A stretch of DNA of 64,000 nucleotides from Terriglobus albidus (GTDB lineage Bacteria > Acidobacteriota > Terriglobia > Terriglobales > Acidobacteriaceae): positions 186,001-250,000 of the forward strand of contig NZ_JAGTAS010000058.1 of NCBI RefSeq assembly GCF_025685425.1. Direction: 5' to 3'. The translations under genes and the position numbers were made by a program. The notes beneath the pieces were generated by a model. The model did not search any database. It saw only the letters and a program-made list of their open reading frames with translations, and was not told the DNA's origin. This document shows, piece after piece, positions 53,698 to 61,257 of this stretch. Every line of letters starts with the position of its first letter. Positions within the stretch are counted from its first letter, which is position 1.

Positions 53698-54450
53698 ATG
53701 AAGAGGCGTGATTTTGTAAAGGGACTGGCCGCTGCAACGGCTACCGGGGCAGCGCTCGGCCAGCAGAAGCCATCACAGGCAACGACTCCTGTACCGGCTA
53801 CCGGCACCGTGGATCAGGGCACGATGGCAGTTTCACCGAATGCAGCATCGAGCACCCCGGCCCAGGCCCGGATGCAGCAGATGGCGGCATTCCGTTCGCC
53901 AAACATCCCGGTAACTCCGCCGGATGTAGTCGCCAGCACCGACGCACACTATTTCACCGCCGTGCGTTATGCCACGCTGGTGCACCTGTGCGAGATCCTT
54001 ATGCCCGGCGGAGATGGATATCCTACCGCCCTGCAGGCCGATACACCCCAATTCCTGGACTTTCACGTCGGCGGCTCGCCGGCGGATCGGCAGACGATGT
54101 ACAACGATGGCCTGGATCGCTTGAACGCCGATGCGATGAAAAAGTTCAATATTCCCTTTGCCAAGACGGATGCAAAGCAGGCTGACGCCATCATCCGTCC
54201 ATTTCTGAAAGCGTGGATCAACGACCATCCGCCACGGGAGAAGCACGAGCGCTTTATCGCGCTGGCTCATCGCGACATCCGCACCGTCACCATGAATTCG
54301 CCGGCCTGGGCCACGGCCGCGGAGGCCTCCGGTGAGCGTACGCCAGGAGTGGGCCTCTACTGGGCATCTGTCGACCCCGGCGGCCAGAAGTGGGTCAGCC
54401 ACGGTGCGCCGAAGGCATCTGCGCCACTCACAAAACAGGCACATAGCTAA
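53698..54450 (+). CDS. Tat-exported small subunit of a membrane GMC dehydrogenase (gluconate 2-dehydrogenase subunit 3 family)
   Basis: A 250-residue protein with a Tat signal (MKRRDFVKGLAAATATGAAL), a low-complexity Ala/Pro/Thr stretch (about 25-65) and then the gluconate-2-dehydrogenase subunit-3 domain (TAVRYATLVHLCEILMPGG, then QFLDFHVGGSPADRQ). In known systems this subunit carries the folded flavoprotein, which lacks its own signal, across the membrane. The ATG at 53698 is chosen to open the Tat motif; an upstream in-frame TTG at 53662 is rejected. The flavoprotein gene follows after 32 bases. Confidence 0.9.
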   Translation: MKRRDFVKGLAAATATGAALGQQKPSQATTPVPATGTVDQGTMAVSPNAASSTPAQARMQQMAAFRSPNIPVTPPDVVASTDAHYFTAVRYATLVHLCEILMPGGDGYPTALQADTPQFLDFHVGGSPADRQTMYNDGLDRLNADAMKKFNIPFAKTDAKQADAIIRPFLKAWINDHPPREKHERFIALAHRDIRTVTMNSPAWATAAEASGERTPGVGLYWASVDPGGQKWVSHGAPKASAPLTKQAHS

Positions 54451-54482
54451 CAGGTTTGTTACCCCGGAAGGCATAGAGAGTT

Positions 54483-56054
54483 ATGGCAGAAAAGAAAGTT
54501 GATGTCCTGATTATCGGATCAGGTCATACCGGCGGCATGGCTGCAAAGATCCTCACGGAAAAAGGCATCTCCTGCACCATGCTGGACGCAGGTCCGATGC
54601 TTAATTTTGAGCGCGACCGCACCCTGAAGCCTGCAAGTCAGCTCCCGTTCCGCGGTCTGGATGCTCCGGGCCGCCACCCGCATATCTTTCAGGCAACTGA
54701 GTTCAGCGCCAACCAGTGGGTTGACGAGAAGGTCATTCCCTACAACTACCCTGCCGGACAGCAGTACAACTGGGTTCGCATCCGCAGCGTCGGTGGACGC
54801 TCACCCTTCTGGGGCCGCCAGTCGTTCCGCCTGAGCGATTACGAGTTCAAGTGCAAAGACCACGATGGCTTCGGCGAAAACTGGCCGATCTCCTACAAGG
54901 ATCTCGAGTCGTACTACTCCCGCGTTGAAGGAATCTTCCGCGTGCAGGGCCACACGGATGGTCTGCCGCAATATCCTGACGGTAACTTCATTGAAGACAA
55001 CGCTCCCTGGTCGAACGCCATGCAGCGCTTCGTCGATGCCGGCAAGAAGATGGGCGTGCCAGTAACCAAGCCTCGTTCCGCGCTCGGCACCGGCGGCCTG
55101 GCAGCATCCATCAACCTGCTGATCCCGGATGCCGTGGCTACTGGAAAGCTGACCACGATTCCCAACTCCATCGTGCGGAAGATCACCGTTGATAAGCACA
55201 CCGGCCTGGCTGACGGCGTGATTTTTATTGACCGCCATTCCTACCGCGAGATGACCATCAAGGCGCGTGTCGTGATTGTGGCGGCGGGAACGCTGGAAAC
55301 GACGCGCCTGCTCATGATCTCTGAGATTGCGAACTCCAGCGGAGTGCTCGGCCATTATCTCTGCGACCAGATCTACGGCGCCGGCATCGCAGCCTCTGTG
55401 CCGGAGGCGCGTGGCGGTAAAGGCAAACGTGGAGTTATCGGCGGCGGCGCGCTGATTCCACGCTTCCGCAACCTCGAGACGAAGACCCCTGGCTACCTGC
55501 GTGGCTACGCGGTTAACGTCTCCAGCAGCAGCGGCCCGATGGACGCCCGATGGTTCATGGAGTATGGCAGCGCCCTGGAGAAGAAGCTGGATGAGTATTA
55601 TGGCAGCGGCTTCACCACCAACATTATGGGTGAGACCCTGGGTCACTACGAAAACCATGTCTCGTTGAACAAGCAAGTGGTGGATGCATGGGGCATGCCG
55701 ACGCTCACCATCAGCACCAAGTATGGCGACAATGAGATCAACATGGCGAAGGACATGGTCGACACCACAGCTGCCATGGCCGAAGCCGCCGGCTTCGAAG
55801 TACTGGTTCGCAACTATGAGTTCAATCCGCCCGGCTACTCGATTCACGAGCAGGGCACCGCGCGCATGGGGGACAATCCTAAGACCAGCGTAGTGAACAA
55901 GTGGAACCAGAGCCATGACATCAAGAACCTGTTCATCACAGATGCGAGTGTCTTTGTCTCCGCGGGCTGGCAGAACCCCACCATCACCATGTGCGCCCTC
56001 GCGATGCGCGCCTCCGAGTACCTGGCCGAAGAAATGCGAAAGGGGAACATCTAA
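54483..56054 (+). CDS. GMC-family flavoprotein oxidoreductase (large subunit)
   Basis: An FAD-dependent dehydrogenase of 523 residues. FAD-binding VDVLIIGSGHTGGMAAKIL sits at the N-terminus. The GMC C-terminal domain has SIHEQGTARMGDNP and LFITDASVFVSAGWQNPTIT, with the catalytic His and the second His/Asn position (QNPT). No signal peptide is present, so it should be exported together with the Tat small subunit. The family includes gluconate 2-dehydrogenase and glucoside 3-dehydrogenase; the neighbourhood of TIM-barrel and Gfo/Idh/MocA genes favours the 3-keto-sugar option, as inference. Confidence 0.9.
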   Translation: MAEKKVDVLIIGSGHTGGMAAKILTEKGISCTMLDAGPMLNFERDRTLKPASQLPFRGLDAPGRHPHIFQATEFSANQWVDEKVIPYNYPAGQQYNWVRIRSVGGRSPFWGRQSFRLSDYEFKCKDHDGFGENWPISYKDLESYYSRVEGIFRVQGHTDGLPQYPDGNFIEDNAPWSNAMQRFVDAGKKMGVPVTKPRSALGTGGLAASINLLIPDAVATGKLTTIPNSIVRKITVDKHTGLADGVIFIDRHSYREMTIKARVVIVAAGTLETTRLLMISEIANSSGVLGHYLCDQIYGAGIAASVPEARGGKGKRGVIGGGALIPRFRNLETKTPGYLRGYAVNVSSSSGPMDARWFMEYGSALEKKLDEYYGSGFTTNIMGETLGHYENHVSLNKQVVDAWGMPTLTISTKYGDNEINMAKDMVDTTAAMAEAAGFEVLVRNYEFNPPGYSIHEQGTARMGDNPKTSVVNKWNQSHDIKNLFITDASVFVSAGWQNPTITMCALAMRASEYLAEEMRKGNI

Positions 56055-56055
56055 C

Positions 56056-56763
56056 ATGCGCCGTTTCCTGCTGATCGCAGCTCTTCTGTGTACGGCTTCT
56101 GTTGTTCGTGCCCAGGACGTTCCCTCGGGCGCCAGGCCCTCGACCGCCCCCGCGGCGGGAACCGAGGCATCCTCCGGCGCACCGACCATCACGAATCCTG
56201 CACCGGCGCCCACGCAGCCTGTCGCTTTCAGCCATAAAAAGCATGCCGGAGACGGCAAGATGGCCTGCGACACCTGTCATGTGCCCGCGCGCAATGGTGT
56301 AACCGTGGCCATGCCGCAAGCCTCCAAGTGCATGCTGTGCCATGCATCCATCGCGACCGATAAGCCTGACATCAAACGGATTGCCGAAGCAGCACAGAAC
56401 AACCAGCTTTTGCAGTGGGTTCGCGTGTACCGGGTGCCGTCGTTCGTCAACTTCAGCCACAACACGCACACCACCGCCGGAGCCCAGTGCGCGGACTGCC
56501 ATGGTCCAGTAGCCGAACGCGAAGCCATCACCCGCGAGAAGGATCTCTCGATGGGGGGTTGCATCTCGTGCCACACCCAGAAGAGTGCACCGACCGGTTG
56601 CGATACCTGCCATCAACTAAATTCGGTGCAACTCCACGCGCCGCTTCCGGCGTCGCATGCGGCTCTGCTTGCCCGTCTTAGCCCTTCCGGCTCCCCGGTG
56701 ATGGGCCAATCCATCCATCGCTACTTCACGGTGCTTAGCCTTTCTCAGACCTTCACCCCGTGA
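56056..56763 (+). CDS. Pentahaem c-type cytochrome, electron acceptor of the GMC dehydrogenase
   Basis: A periplasmic cytochrome of 235 residues with a signal peptide (LLIAALLCTASVVRAQ) and five CxxCH sites: CDTCH (71), CMLCH (92), CADCH (145), CISCH (169) and CDTCH (182). FSHKKH and FSHNTH supply likely distal haem histidines, the pattern of class III (c3/c7-like) cytochromes. The well-known gluconate dehydrogenase uses a different, trihaem cytochrome subunit of class I type, so this pairing is unusual. The ATG is 1 base after the GMC stop. An upstream in-frame start would overlap the GMC gene and hide the signal peptide. Confidence 0.9.
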   Translation: MRRFLLIAALLCTASVVRAQDVPSGARPSTAPAAGTEASSGAPTITNPAPAPTQPVAFSHKKHAGDGKMACDTCHVPARNGVTVAMPQASKCMLCHASIATDKPDIKRIAEAAQNNQLLQWVRVYRVPSFVNFSHNTHTTAGAQCADCHGPVAEREAITREKDLSMGGCISCHTQKSAPTGCDTCHQLNSVQLHAPLPASHAALLARLSPSGSPVMGQSIHRYFTVLSLSQTFTP

Positions 56764-56788
56764 AACAGGATGGATGCAGCAAAAACAA

Positions 56789-56818
56789 AAAGCCCTCTCT
56801 TTTGAGAGGGCTTTTCCA
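56789..56818. terminator. Bidirectional terminator between the cytochrome and cheX genes
   Basis: AAAAAGCCCTCTC-TTTT-GAGAGGGCTTTTCC: a 10-bp stem with a T-tract after it and an A-tract before it. It lies between convergent genes. Confidence 0.9.
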
Positions 56819-56832
56819 TCTCGTACAAAGAT

Positions 56833-57261
56833 CTAATAGGTCTTCACCCATGCGACCAGCACACCTTCTTCCCAATCGAACTGGGCTCCCTCTTCCTGCG
56901 AGACGGGATGCATCACCGTCGGCGAGGTCAGAGCGAAGGCGTGATCGTGATAGCAATGCCCGAGCACGTTGCCGCATACCATGTTAGCCAGCTCATTCAT
57001 GACTTCTCCAACCTGCTGCTCGCTCAGATCAACGGGATCCTCTCCGAGGAAATCGGAGGCGATACGAACCGCTACCGGCCGCGGCGCGCGGATTCCAAAG
57101 CGGCCCTCCTCCGGACCGTGGAAGGTGAGGGTGTGCTCCATCCAGGGCTCGCCCGCGAAGGTTGCCATATCGACCGGTTCTCCCGGCAGAATAAAGCACA
57201 TCGACTCCAGCACTTCGGTCATCGCTGTTTGAAGAGTTGCCGATATCTGTTCGACTGACAT
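56833..57261 (-). CDS. cheX: CheX-type CheY-phosphate phosphatase
   Basis: A 142-residue CheX/CheC-family protein that should speed CheY-P dephosphorylation. The catalytic Glu-x-x-Asn motif is visible in VGEVMNELANMVCGNVLG, and FGIRAPRPVAVRIASDFLGE matches the family fold. A strong GGAGG lies before the ATG. It is the last gene of a cheD-cheY-cheX minus-strand operon, 2 bases from the cheY stop. A second CheX-like protein is encoded at 59.2 kb. Confidence 0.82.
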   Translation of the reverse strand: MSVEQISATLQTAMTEVLESMCFILPGEPVDMATFAGEPWMEHTLTFHGPEEGRFGIRAPRPVAVRIASDFLGEDPVDLSEQQVGEVMNELANMVCGNVLGHCYHDHAFALTSPTVMHPVSQEEGAQFDWEEGVLVAWVKTY

Positions 57262-57263
57262 GG

Positions 57264-57644
57264 TTAAGCCTCCACGAATAGCTCGTTCAACGCCACGCCC
57301 AGCGTCTCCGGAGCAAAGGGTTTGGTGACATATCCTTTGGCGCCCAGGGCATTCATGCGCCGCACGCGTTCCTCACTGCGGTCGGTGGAGATCACCATCA
57401 CCGGCAGTTGCGACAGAATGTCATCCTGCGACATCTGTTCCAATAGCTCTTCCCCAGTCATACGCGGCATGTTGATGTCGGTCAGGACCACGTCCACAGG
57501 CTCGATGCGCAGAATATCCAGTGCTTCCACGCCATCGTTGGCCTCGAAGCACTCCTGCGTCTCGAAGTTCGAGAGCATGAGCACTTTCCGAATCACCTTA
57601 CGCATCGCCGGGGAATCATCGACGATCAATACATTCCGTGTCAT
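57264..57644 (-). CDS. cheY: CheY-like response regulator
   Basis: A single receiver domain (126 residues) without an output domain. NVLIVDDSPAMRKVIRKVL carries the acidic pair, VVLTDINMPRMTG the phospho-acceptor Asp, VMVISTD the conserved Thr/Ser region, and AKGYVTKPF the conserved Lys. Its ATG overlaps the cheD stop by 4 bases. It lies between cheD and cheX, so it is probably the substrate of the adjacent CheX. Confidence 0.92.
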   Translation of the reverse strand: MTRNVLIVDDSPAMRKVIRKVLMLSNFETQECFEANDGVEALDILRIEPVDVVLTDINMPRMTGEELLEQMSQDDILSQLPVMVISTDRSEERVRRMNALGAKGYVTKPFAPETLGVALNELFVEA

Positions 57645-58144
57645 ACGTTGCGCTTCCTTTCCTCTGTTGCAGGCACCAATTCTCGTTCTTTACCACCATG
57701 CGAGATCACAACTCTCCCAGAGCTCGCATCTATGTGGACCGTTCTGGGCTCGTCACCGCCAACCTCTTCGTGGTGAACCATGACGCCGGCCTTCCACAGG
57801 ATCTTGCGCGCGGCCACATGGTTACGTTTCCCAATCTGAAATACGTCATTCGAACCAAGAACCTGGGCGCCACCGATCAGCGAAACTTTGAGCCGCTGCT
57901 TCGATGCTCCAAGCTCATAGGACATGCGGAAGAAAGCGGGAATACCGCTATCCGCAAACATAAATGGCTTACTACGGGCTCGTTCCGGGTCGGTCGAGGA
58001 ATCCGGAAGCATGAAGTGCAATAGACCCGCTACTCCCGCGACCGGGTCGTGAATAACGACAGCGATGCACGAACCTAAAGCGTGCGTCGCCAGCACACCC
58101 TGCGGATCAGCAGTCACGACGCAATCGCTGATACCTACGGTCAT
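57641..58144 (-). CDS. cheD: CheD chemoreceptor glutamine deamidase
   Basis: Deamidates receptor glutamines and interacts with CheC/CheX-type proteins in other bacteria. The family signature is VLATHALGSCIAVVIHD with the nucleophilic Cys, followed by GVAGLLHFMLPDS (catalytic His) and KVSLIGGAQVLG. The ATG at 58144 gives 167 residues. A longer frame from 58231 would begin upstream of the sigma-28-like -10 box at 58207-58214 and cannot be fully transcribed from that promoter. First gene of the minus-strand trio. Confidence 0.92.
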   Translation of the reverse strand: MTVGISDCVVTADPQGVLATHALGSCIAVVIHDPVAGVAGLLHFMLPDSSTDPERARSKPFMFADSGIPAFFRMSYELGASKQRLKVSLIGGAQVLGSNDVFQIGKRNHVAARKILWKAGVMVHHEEVGGDEPRTVHIDASSGRVVISHGGKERELVPATEERKRNV

Positions 58145-58206
58145 GAGAGATCTGCTTATTAATGTCACGATACCGCCCAAAAGTATTTCGAGATCATTCA
58201 CCCCTC

Positions 58207-58233
58207 TTATCGGCCCGGCAGGAGGCAACATGA
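58207..58233 (-). promoter_or_regulatory. Sigma-28-like promoter of cheD
   Basis: On the minus strand TCATGTTG, an 11-base spacer, then GCCGATAA (exact -10 consensus). It is 63 bases upstream of the cheD ATG. Confidence 0.65.
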
Positions 58234-58267
58234 GCCCACCTTTTGGGCGAAAGTTCGCTTGTGTGCC

Positions 58268-58294
58268 CTCATCTTTCAGAAATGGCCGCCGATA
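58268..58294 (+). promoter_or_regulatory. Sigma-28-like promoter of the second cheY
   Basis: TCATCTTT, an 11-base spacer, then GCCGATAA (exact -10 consensus). It is 40 bases upstream of the ATG at 58335 and back-to-back with the cheD promoter. Confidence 0.68.
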
Positions 58295-58334
58295 AGCTCA
58301 CCAGTCGCATCCCGCGACTACAAGCGAGCGAAAT

Positions 58335-58700
58335 ATGGACATCCTCTTGGTAGACGACAGCAAGACAATGCGCCAGCTGGTTAAACGAGCGCTACGCCAG
58401 GCCGGCTACGAAAATCTGCAGATCGGCGAGGCCGGCAACGGCGCCGAGGCGCTCAGCATGGTGCAGGCTGAACAGCCGAAACTCGTACTTTCGGACTGGA
58501 ATATGCCGGAAATGCTTGGCATTGATTTATTGAAACGTGTTCGTGGCCAAAACTGCCAGGTGCCCTTCGGCTTTATCACCTCGGAATCGTCGGAAGACAT
58601 CCGCGAGACCGCGATGAGAGAAGGCGCCAGCTTTTTCATCACCAAACCCTTTACCACAGAAAATATCGACGCGGCGCTTGCGCCGCATATGAGCAAGTAG
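58335..58700 (+). CDS. CheY-like response regulator, second copy
   Basis: A single-domain receiver of 121 residues: ILLVDDSKTMRQLVKRAL, phospho-acceptor Asp in LVLSDWNMPEMLG, GFITSESS and FFITKPF. It is clearly distinct from the other CheY here (different alpha4-beta5 region), so the two may serve different outputs, or one may act as a phosphate sink. It is the first gene of a plus-strand trio, with the next ATG 2 bases after its stop. Confidence 0.92.
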   Translation: MDILLVDDSKTMRQLVKRALRQAGYENLQIGEAGNGAEALSMVQAEQPKLVLSDWNMPEMLGIDLLKRVRGQNCQVPFGFITSESSEDIRETAMREGASFFITKPFTTENIDAALAPHMSK

Positions 58701-58702
58701 CT

Positions 58703-59170
58703 ATGTCAGGACCGACTGCATTTGCGCTCTCCCACTTATTCACCGACCTGGTGGACCGCCCCGTCAACTTCTCGGAAGCAAAGACCCTGCCTGCAGCAGA
58801 TGCAAAAAAGGTCTATGCCGTTTACGAGACGTTACCGGCGGGACGGCCCATCATCGTCCAGGCAGATCTCCCCTTTGTTGCGGCCATTGCCGGGCTCCTG
58901 ATTGGAATGCCGGCAAATATCGCGCTCGAACGAGCGCAGGTCGAACCCATGGAAGACAGCGTGCGTGACCCCATCTATGAGGCTTTGAATATCTGCTCGA
59001 CCTGCCTCAGTGGTGATGAGCGGGTGCTGCTTCGCATGATGACCACGAATAAGACAAAGATCCTTCATCCTGCTTCAGAGCTCCTGAAGAAGTCTGGATC
59101 AGCCGTCAACTACAAAGTTGTTATCTCTGGAAAGGACTGCGGCCTCGTCTCCGTGCTGGGAGTCTACTAG
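58703..59170 (+). CDS. Uncharacterised chemotaxis-locus protein, possibly a divergent CheX/CheC relative
   Basis: A 155-residue soluble protein that I do not recognise with confidence. It sits in the cheY-orf-cheX unit (2 bases after cheY, 23 bases before cheX). The segment DPIYEALNICSTCLSG holds a Glu-x-x-Asn pair at about the place where CheX/CheC proteins carry theirs, and the predicted order of elements (central helix, then VVISGKDCGLVSVLGVY as a strand pair) would suit that fold. The sequence is otherwise unlike the two clear CheX proteins. It could be a phosphatase, or an adaptor that has lost activity. Confidence 0.6.
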   Translation: MSGPTAFALSHLFTDLVDRPVNFSEAKTLPAADAKKVYAVYETLPAGRPIIVQADLPFVAAIAGLLIGMPANIALERAQVEPMEDSVRDPIYEALNICSTCLSGDERVLLRMMTTNKTKILHPASELLKKSGSAVNYKVVISGKDCGLVSVLGVY

Positions 59171-59193
59171 GCCAAATTTAGGAGGACGTTTTC

Positions 59194-59637
59194 ATGAACG
59201 TATCAAACACAATACAGGATGCGCTGAGTGCACTTACGGGCTGTGAGGTACAGATGTCGCAGACTGGCAGCGAGAGCTTTCCGGTAGAGTTACATGCCGT
59301 TGTCGATTTCAACGGTACGCCCTCGGGCATGATCCGCCTGGAGTTGAGCCAGGCCACAGCCGATCGCCTGAGCGCGACTATGCTCGGTTTCGACGATCCC
59401 AGCGAAGTTGATGACATCGAGATGAGAAATGACGCGATCGGAGAGATCGTGAACATCATCGCCGGCAAGGTAAAAGCCCTGAGGGGCAAGACCGATGCAC
59501 TGCTATCCATGCCCATCGTCGGCGACATACGGGCCGAACGTCCGGAGCTGGCTCACGACAACTTCAGCGGAATCTTCATGGTTGGAGAAGACATCGTCCG
59601 CGTCTCTACAGGTTGGGATCATCCAGCCGAGCGATAA
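59194..59637 (+). CDS. cheX: CheX-type phosphatase, second copy
   Basis: A CheX/CheC-family protein of 147 residues with the Glu-x-x-Asn motif in NDAIGEIVNIIAGKVKALRG and flanking strands (FNGTPSGMIRLELSQATADR, FSGIFMVGEDIVRVSTGW). An AGGAGG lies 8 bases before the ATG. It follows the second cheY and the uncharacterised protein, mirroring the minus-strand cheY-cheX pair. The next gene starts 38 bases after its stop. Confidence 0.82.
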   Translation: MNVSNTIQDALSALTGCEVQMSQTGSESFPVELHAVVDFNGTPSGMIRLELSQATADRLSATMLGFDDPSEVDDIEMRNDAIGEIVNIIAGKVKALRGKTDALLSMPIVGDIRAERPELAHDNFSGIFMVGEDIVRVSTGWDHPAER

Positions 59638-59675
59638 GACGCGCGAAGTTCTACTTCCCTTTTGCGAGTAAATCT

Positions 59676-61076
59676 ATGACCGTATGTCTGTCTCGACTTT
59701 TCTTAGCCGCTACTGTTTCTGCAGGGATGATTGTTCAGGCACAGCCTGCGCCCAAAGAGAAAAAGGCACCTGCTAAGAAGACGGCTTCGGCGCCGGTCTA
59801 TGCCGATTACCCGCAAAAGAAGGGCAAGATTCAACCCATCAAGGTTGATACCCTGCCCAAATGGCTCTCCTTTGATATGGAAGTGCGGGACCGTGGTGAA
59901 TTTCAAACGGCCTACAACTACACCAAAGGTCAACGTATTTATAGCTTGACGCGTGTACGCGGCGGTATGACGATTCGCCCGACAAGCTTCATGTCGGCGT
60001 ATATGCAGTTCCATGACACCCACGCGCTTGGGCAGCCGGTCGGTCTGGTTGCCAGCAATATGCGCGACGGATTCGATCTGCGCCAGGGCTATCTTGAACT
60101 GCACCATCGTTCTCTTCAGCTCATCGCCGGACGCCAGGAGCTGAGGTTCGGCAGCGAGCGCCTGATCGGTATCAGCGACTGGGCCAACAACAGCCGCACC
60201 TTCGATGCCTTCCGCCTGAGCATGGGAGGACGTAAGAACCATCTGGATCTATTCACCAGCTCTGTCGTTGCGGTACATCCCACCTCGATGGACACGCATG
60301 GCGCCGGTCTGAACTTCCATGGAGCGTATGCTTCCCTGCGTTCGATCGTTCCCAATACCAATGTGCAGCCCTTTGTCTATATCAAGGCCATGCGCTCCGT
60401 AACCAGCCAGCAAAAGATCATCGGCAGTGAGCTGGAGACAACCTTCGGCAGCGAGGTCGAAGGCGTCTTGCCTGCACACTTCAGCTATCAAGCAATGGCA
60501 AATCTGCAGCGCGGCAGCTTCTCCAACAACACGATCCATGCGGGCGCAGGCTTTGCGAAGGTTTACTACAGTGCAGCGAAGCTTCCCTTACAGCCGAGGG
60601 CGGGTATCGAGTACGACTACGCCACCGGCAACCCTCATCGCAACCTGAATCGCATCAGCACCTACGACCAGCTTTATCCCAGCAACCACAACGCTTTTCA
60701 CTTGATGGATCTGTTTGGGTTCCAAAACATCAAGCAGCGGCGGTTCAATCTCGATCTGCGTGCGACGACCAACCTTACGCTGTTCTTCCAGGCAGGCCAT
60801 CAGACGCTGGCCACGAAGATGGACAGCCTCTACAACAGCGCCGGCTCTGTTCTCATCAAGGCGCCAACTGCCGGTTTTAGCAACACCAATGTCGGAAACT
60901 CCCTCGACCTCTCGGCGAAGTACGTCTATCGCGAGTCGGTCGTAGCCAATCTGGGAGTAAGCCATCTCTTTCCTGGCCAGTTGCTCAAAGACAACAGCAA
61001 GGGACTTCCCGAGACGCTGGTTTACGTCGGACTGACCTACCGCTTCCGCATGGATCACAATCCCCCAGCAGAATAG
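59676..61076 (+). CDS. Alginate-export-family outer-membrane porin
   Basis: An outer-membrane beta-barrel protein of about 466 residues. A signal peptide (LSRLFLAATVSAGMIVQAQ) is followed by a Lys/Ala/Pro-rich stretch and a barrel of the alginate_exp type: VRDRGEFQTAYNYTKGQ, LTRVRGGMTIRPTSFMSAYMQ, LRQGYLELHHRSLQLIAGRQ, LRFGSERLIG. It ends with a strand rich in aromatic residues (LVYVGLTYRFRM). The ATG at 59676 is used; a frame open from 59613 overlaps cheX. The substrate is unknown, and the name reflects the fold, not alginate specificity. Confidence 0.82.
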   Translation: MTVCLSRLFLAATVSAGMIVQAQPAPKEKKAPAKKTASAPVYADYPQKKGKIQPIKVDTLPKWLSFDMEVRDRGEFQTAYNYTKGQRIYSLTRVRGGMTIRPTSFMSAYMQFHDTHALGQPVGLVASNMRDGFDLRQGYLELHHRSLQLIAGRQELRFGSERLIGISDWANNSRTFDAFRLSMGGRKNHLDLFTSSVVAVHPTSMDTHGAGLNFHGAYASLRSIVPNTNVQPFVYIKAMRSVTSQQKIIGSELETTFGSEVEGVLPAHFSYQAMANLQRGSFSNNTIHAGAGFAKVYYSAAKLPLQPRAGIEYDYATGNPHRNLNRISTYDQLYPSNHNAFHLMDLFGFQNIKQRRFNLDLRATTNLTLFFQAGHQTLATKMDSLYNSAGSVLIKAPTAGFSNTNVGNSLDLSAKYVYRESVVANLGVSHLFPGQLLKDNSKGLPETLVYVGLTYRFRMDHNPPAE

Positions 61077-61257
61077 CTACCGCGAGTTTACCCAACGCCT
61101 TCTGTCTGAATTAGGTCGAAGAAAATTGCCATGATTCGAGCTGCGCTCGAATATCCCACCCATCGCGTTATCACCCCAACGAACAAGTTCGCAGGGGACC
61201 CCCATATGCGATGGATGGGGCACCCAGAGTATCCGTTACGGAAAATTGACGACGGGC

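Noticed and set aside
54801-56273. 490-codon minus-strand open frame over the GMC gene
   Set aside because: Antisense shadow of a clearly coding GMC flavoprotein gene; it even crosses into the cytochrome gene.
58145-58231. Longer CheD starting at 58231
   Set aside because: The start would lie upstream of the sigma-28-like -10 box and adds residues absent from the CheD family.
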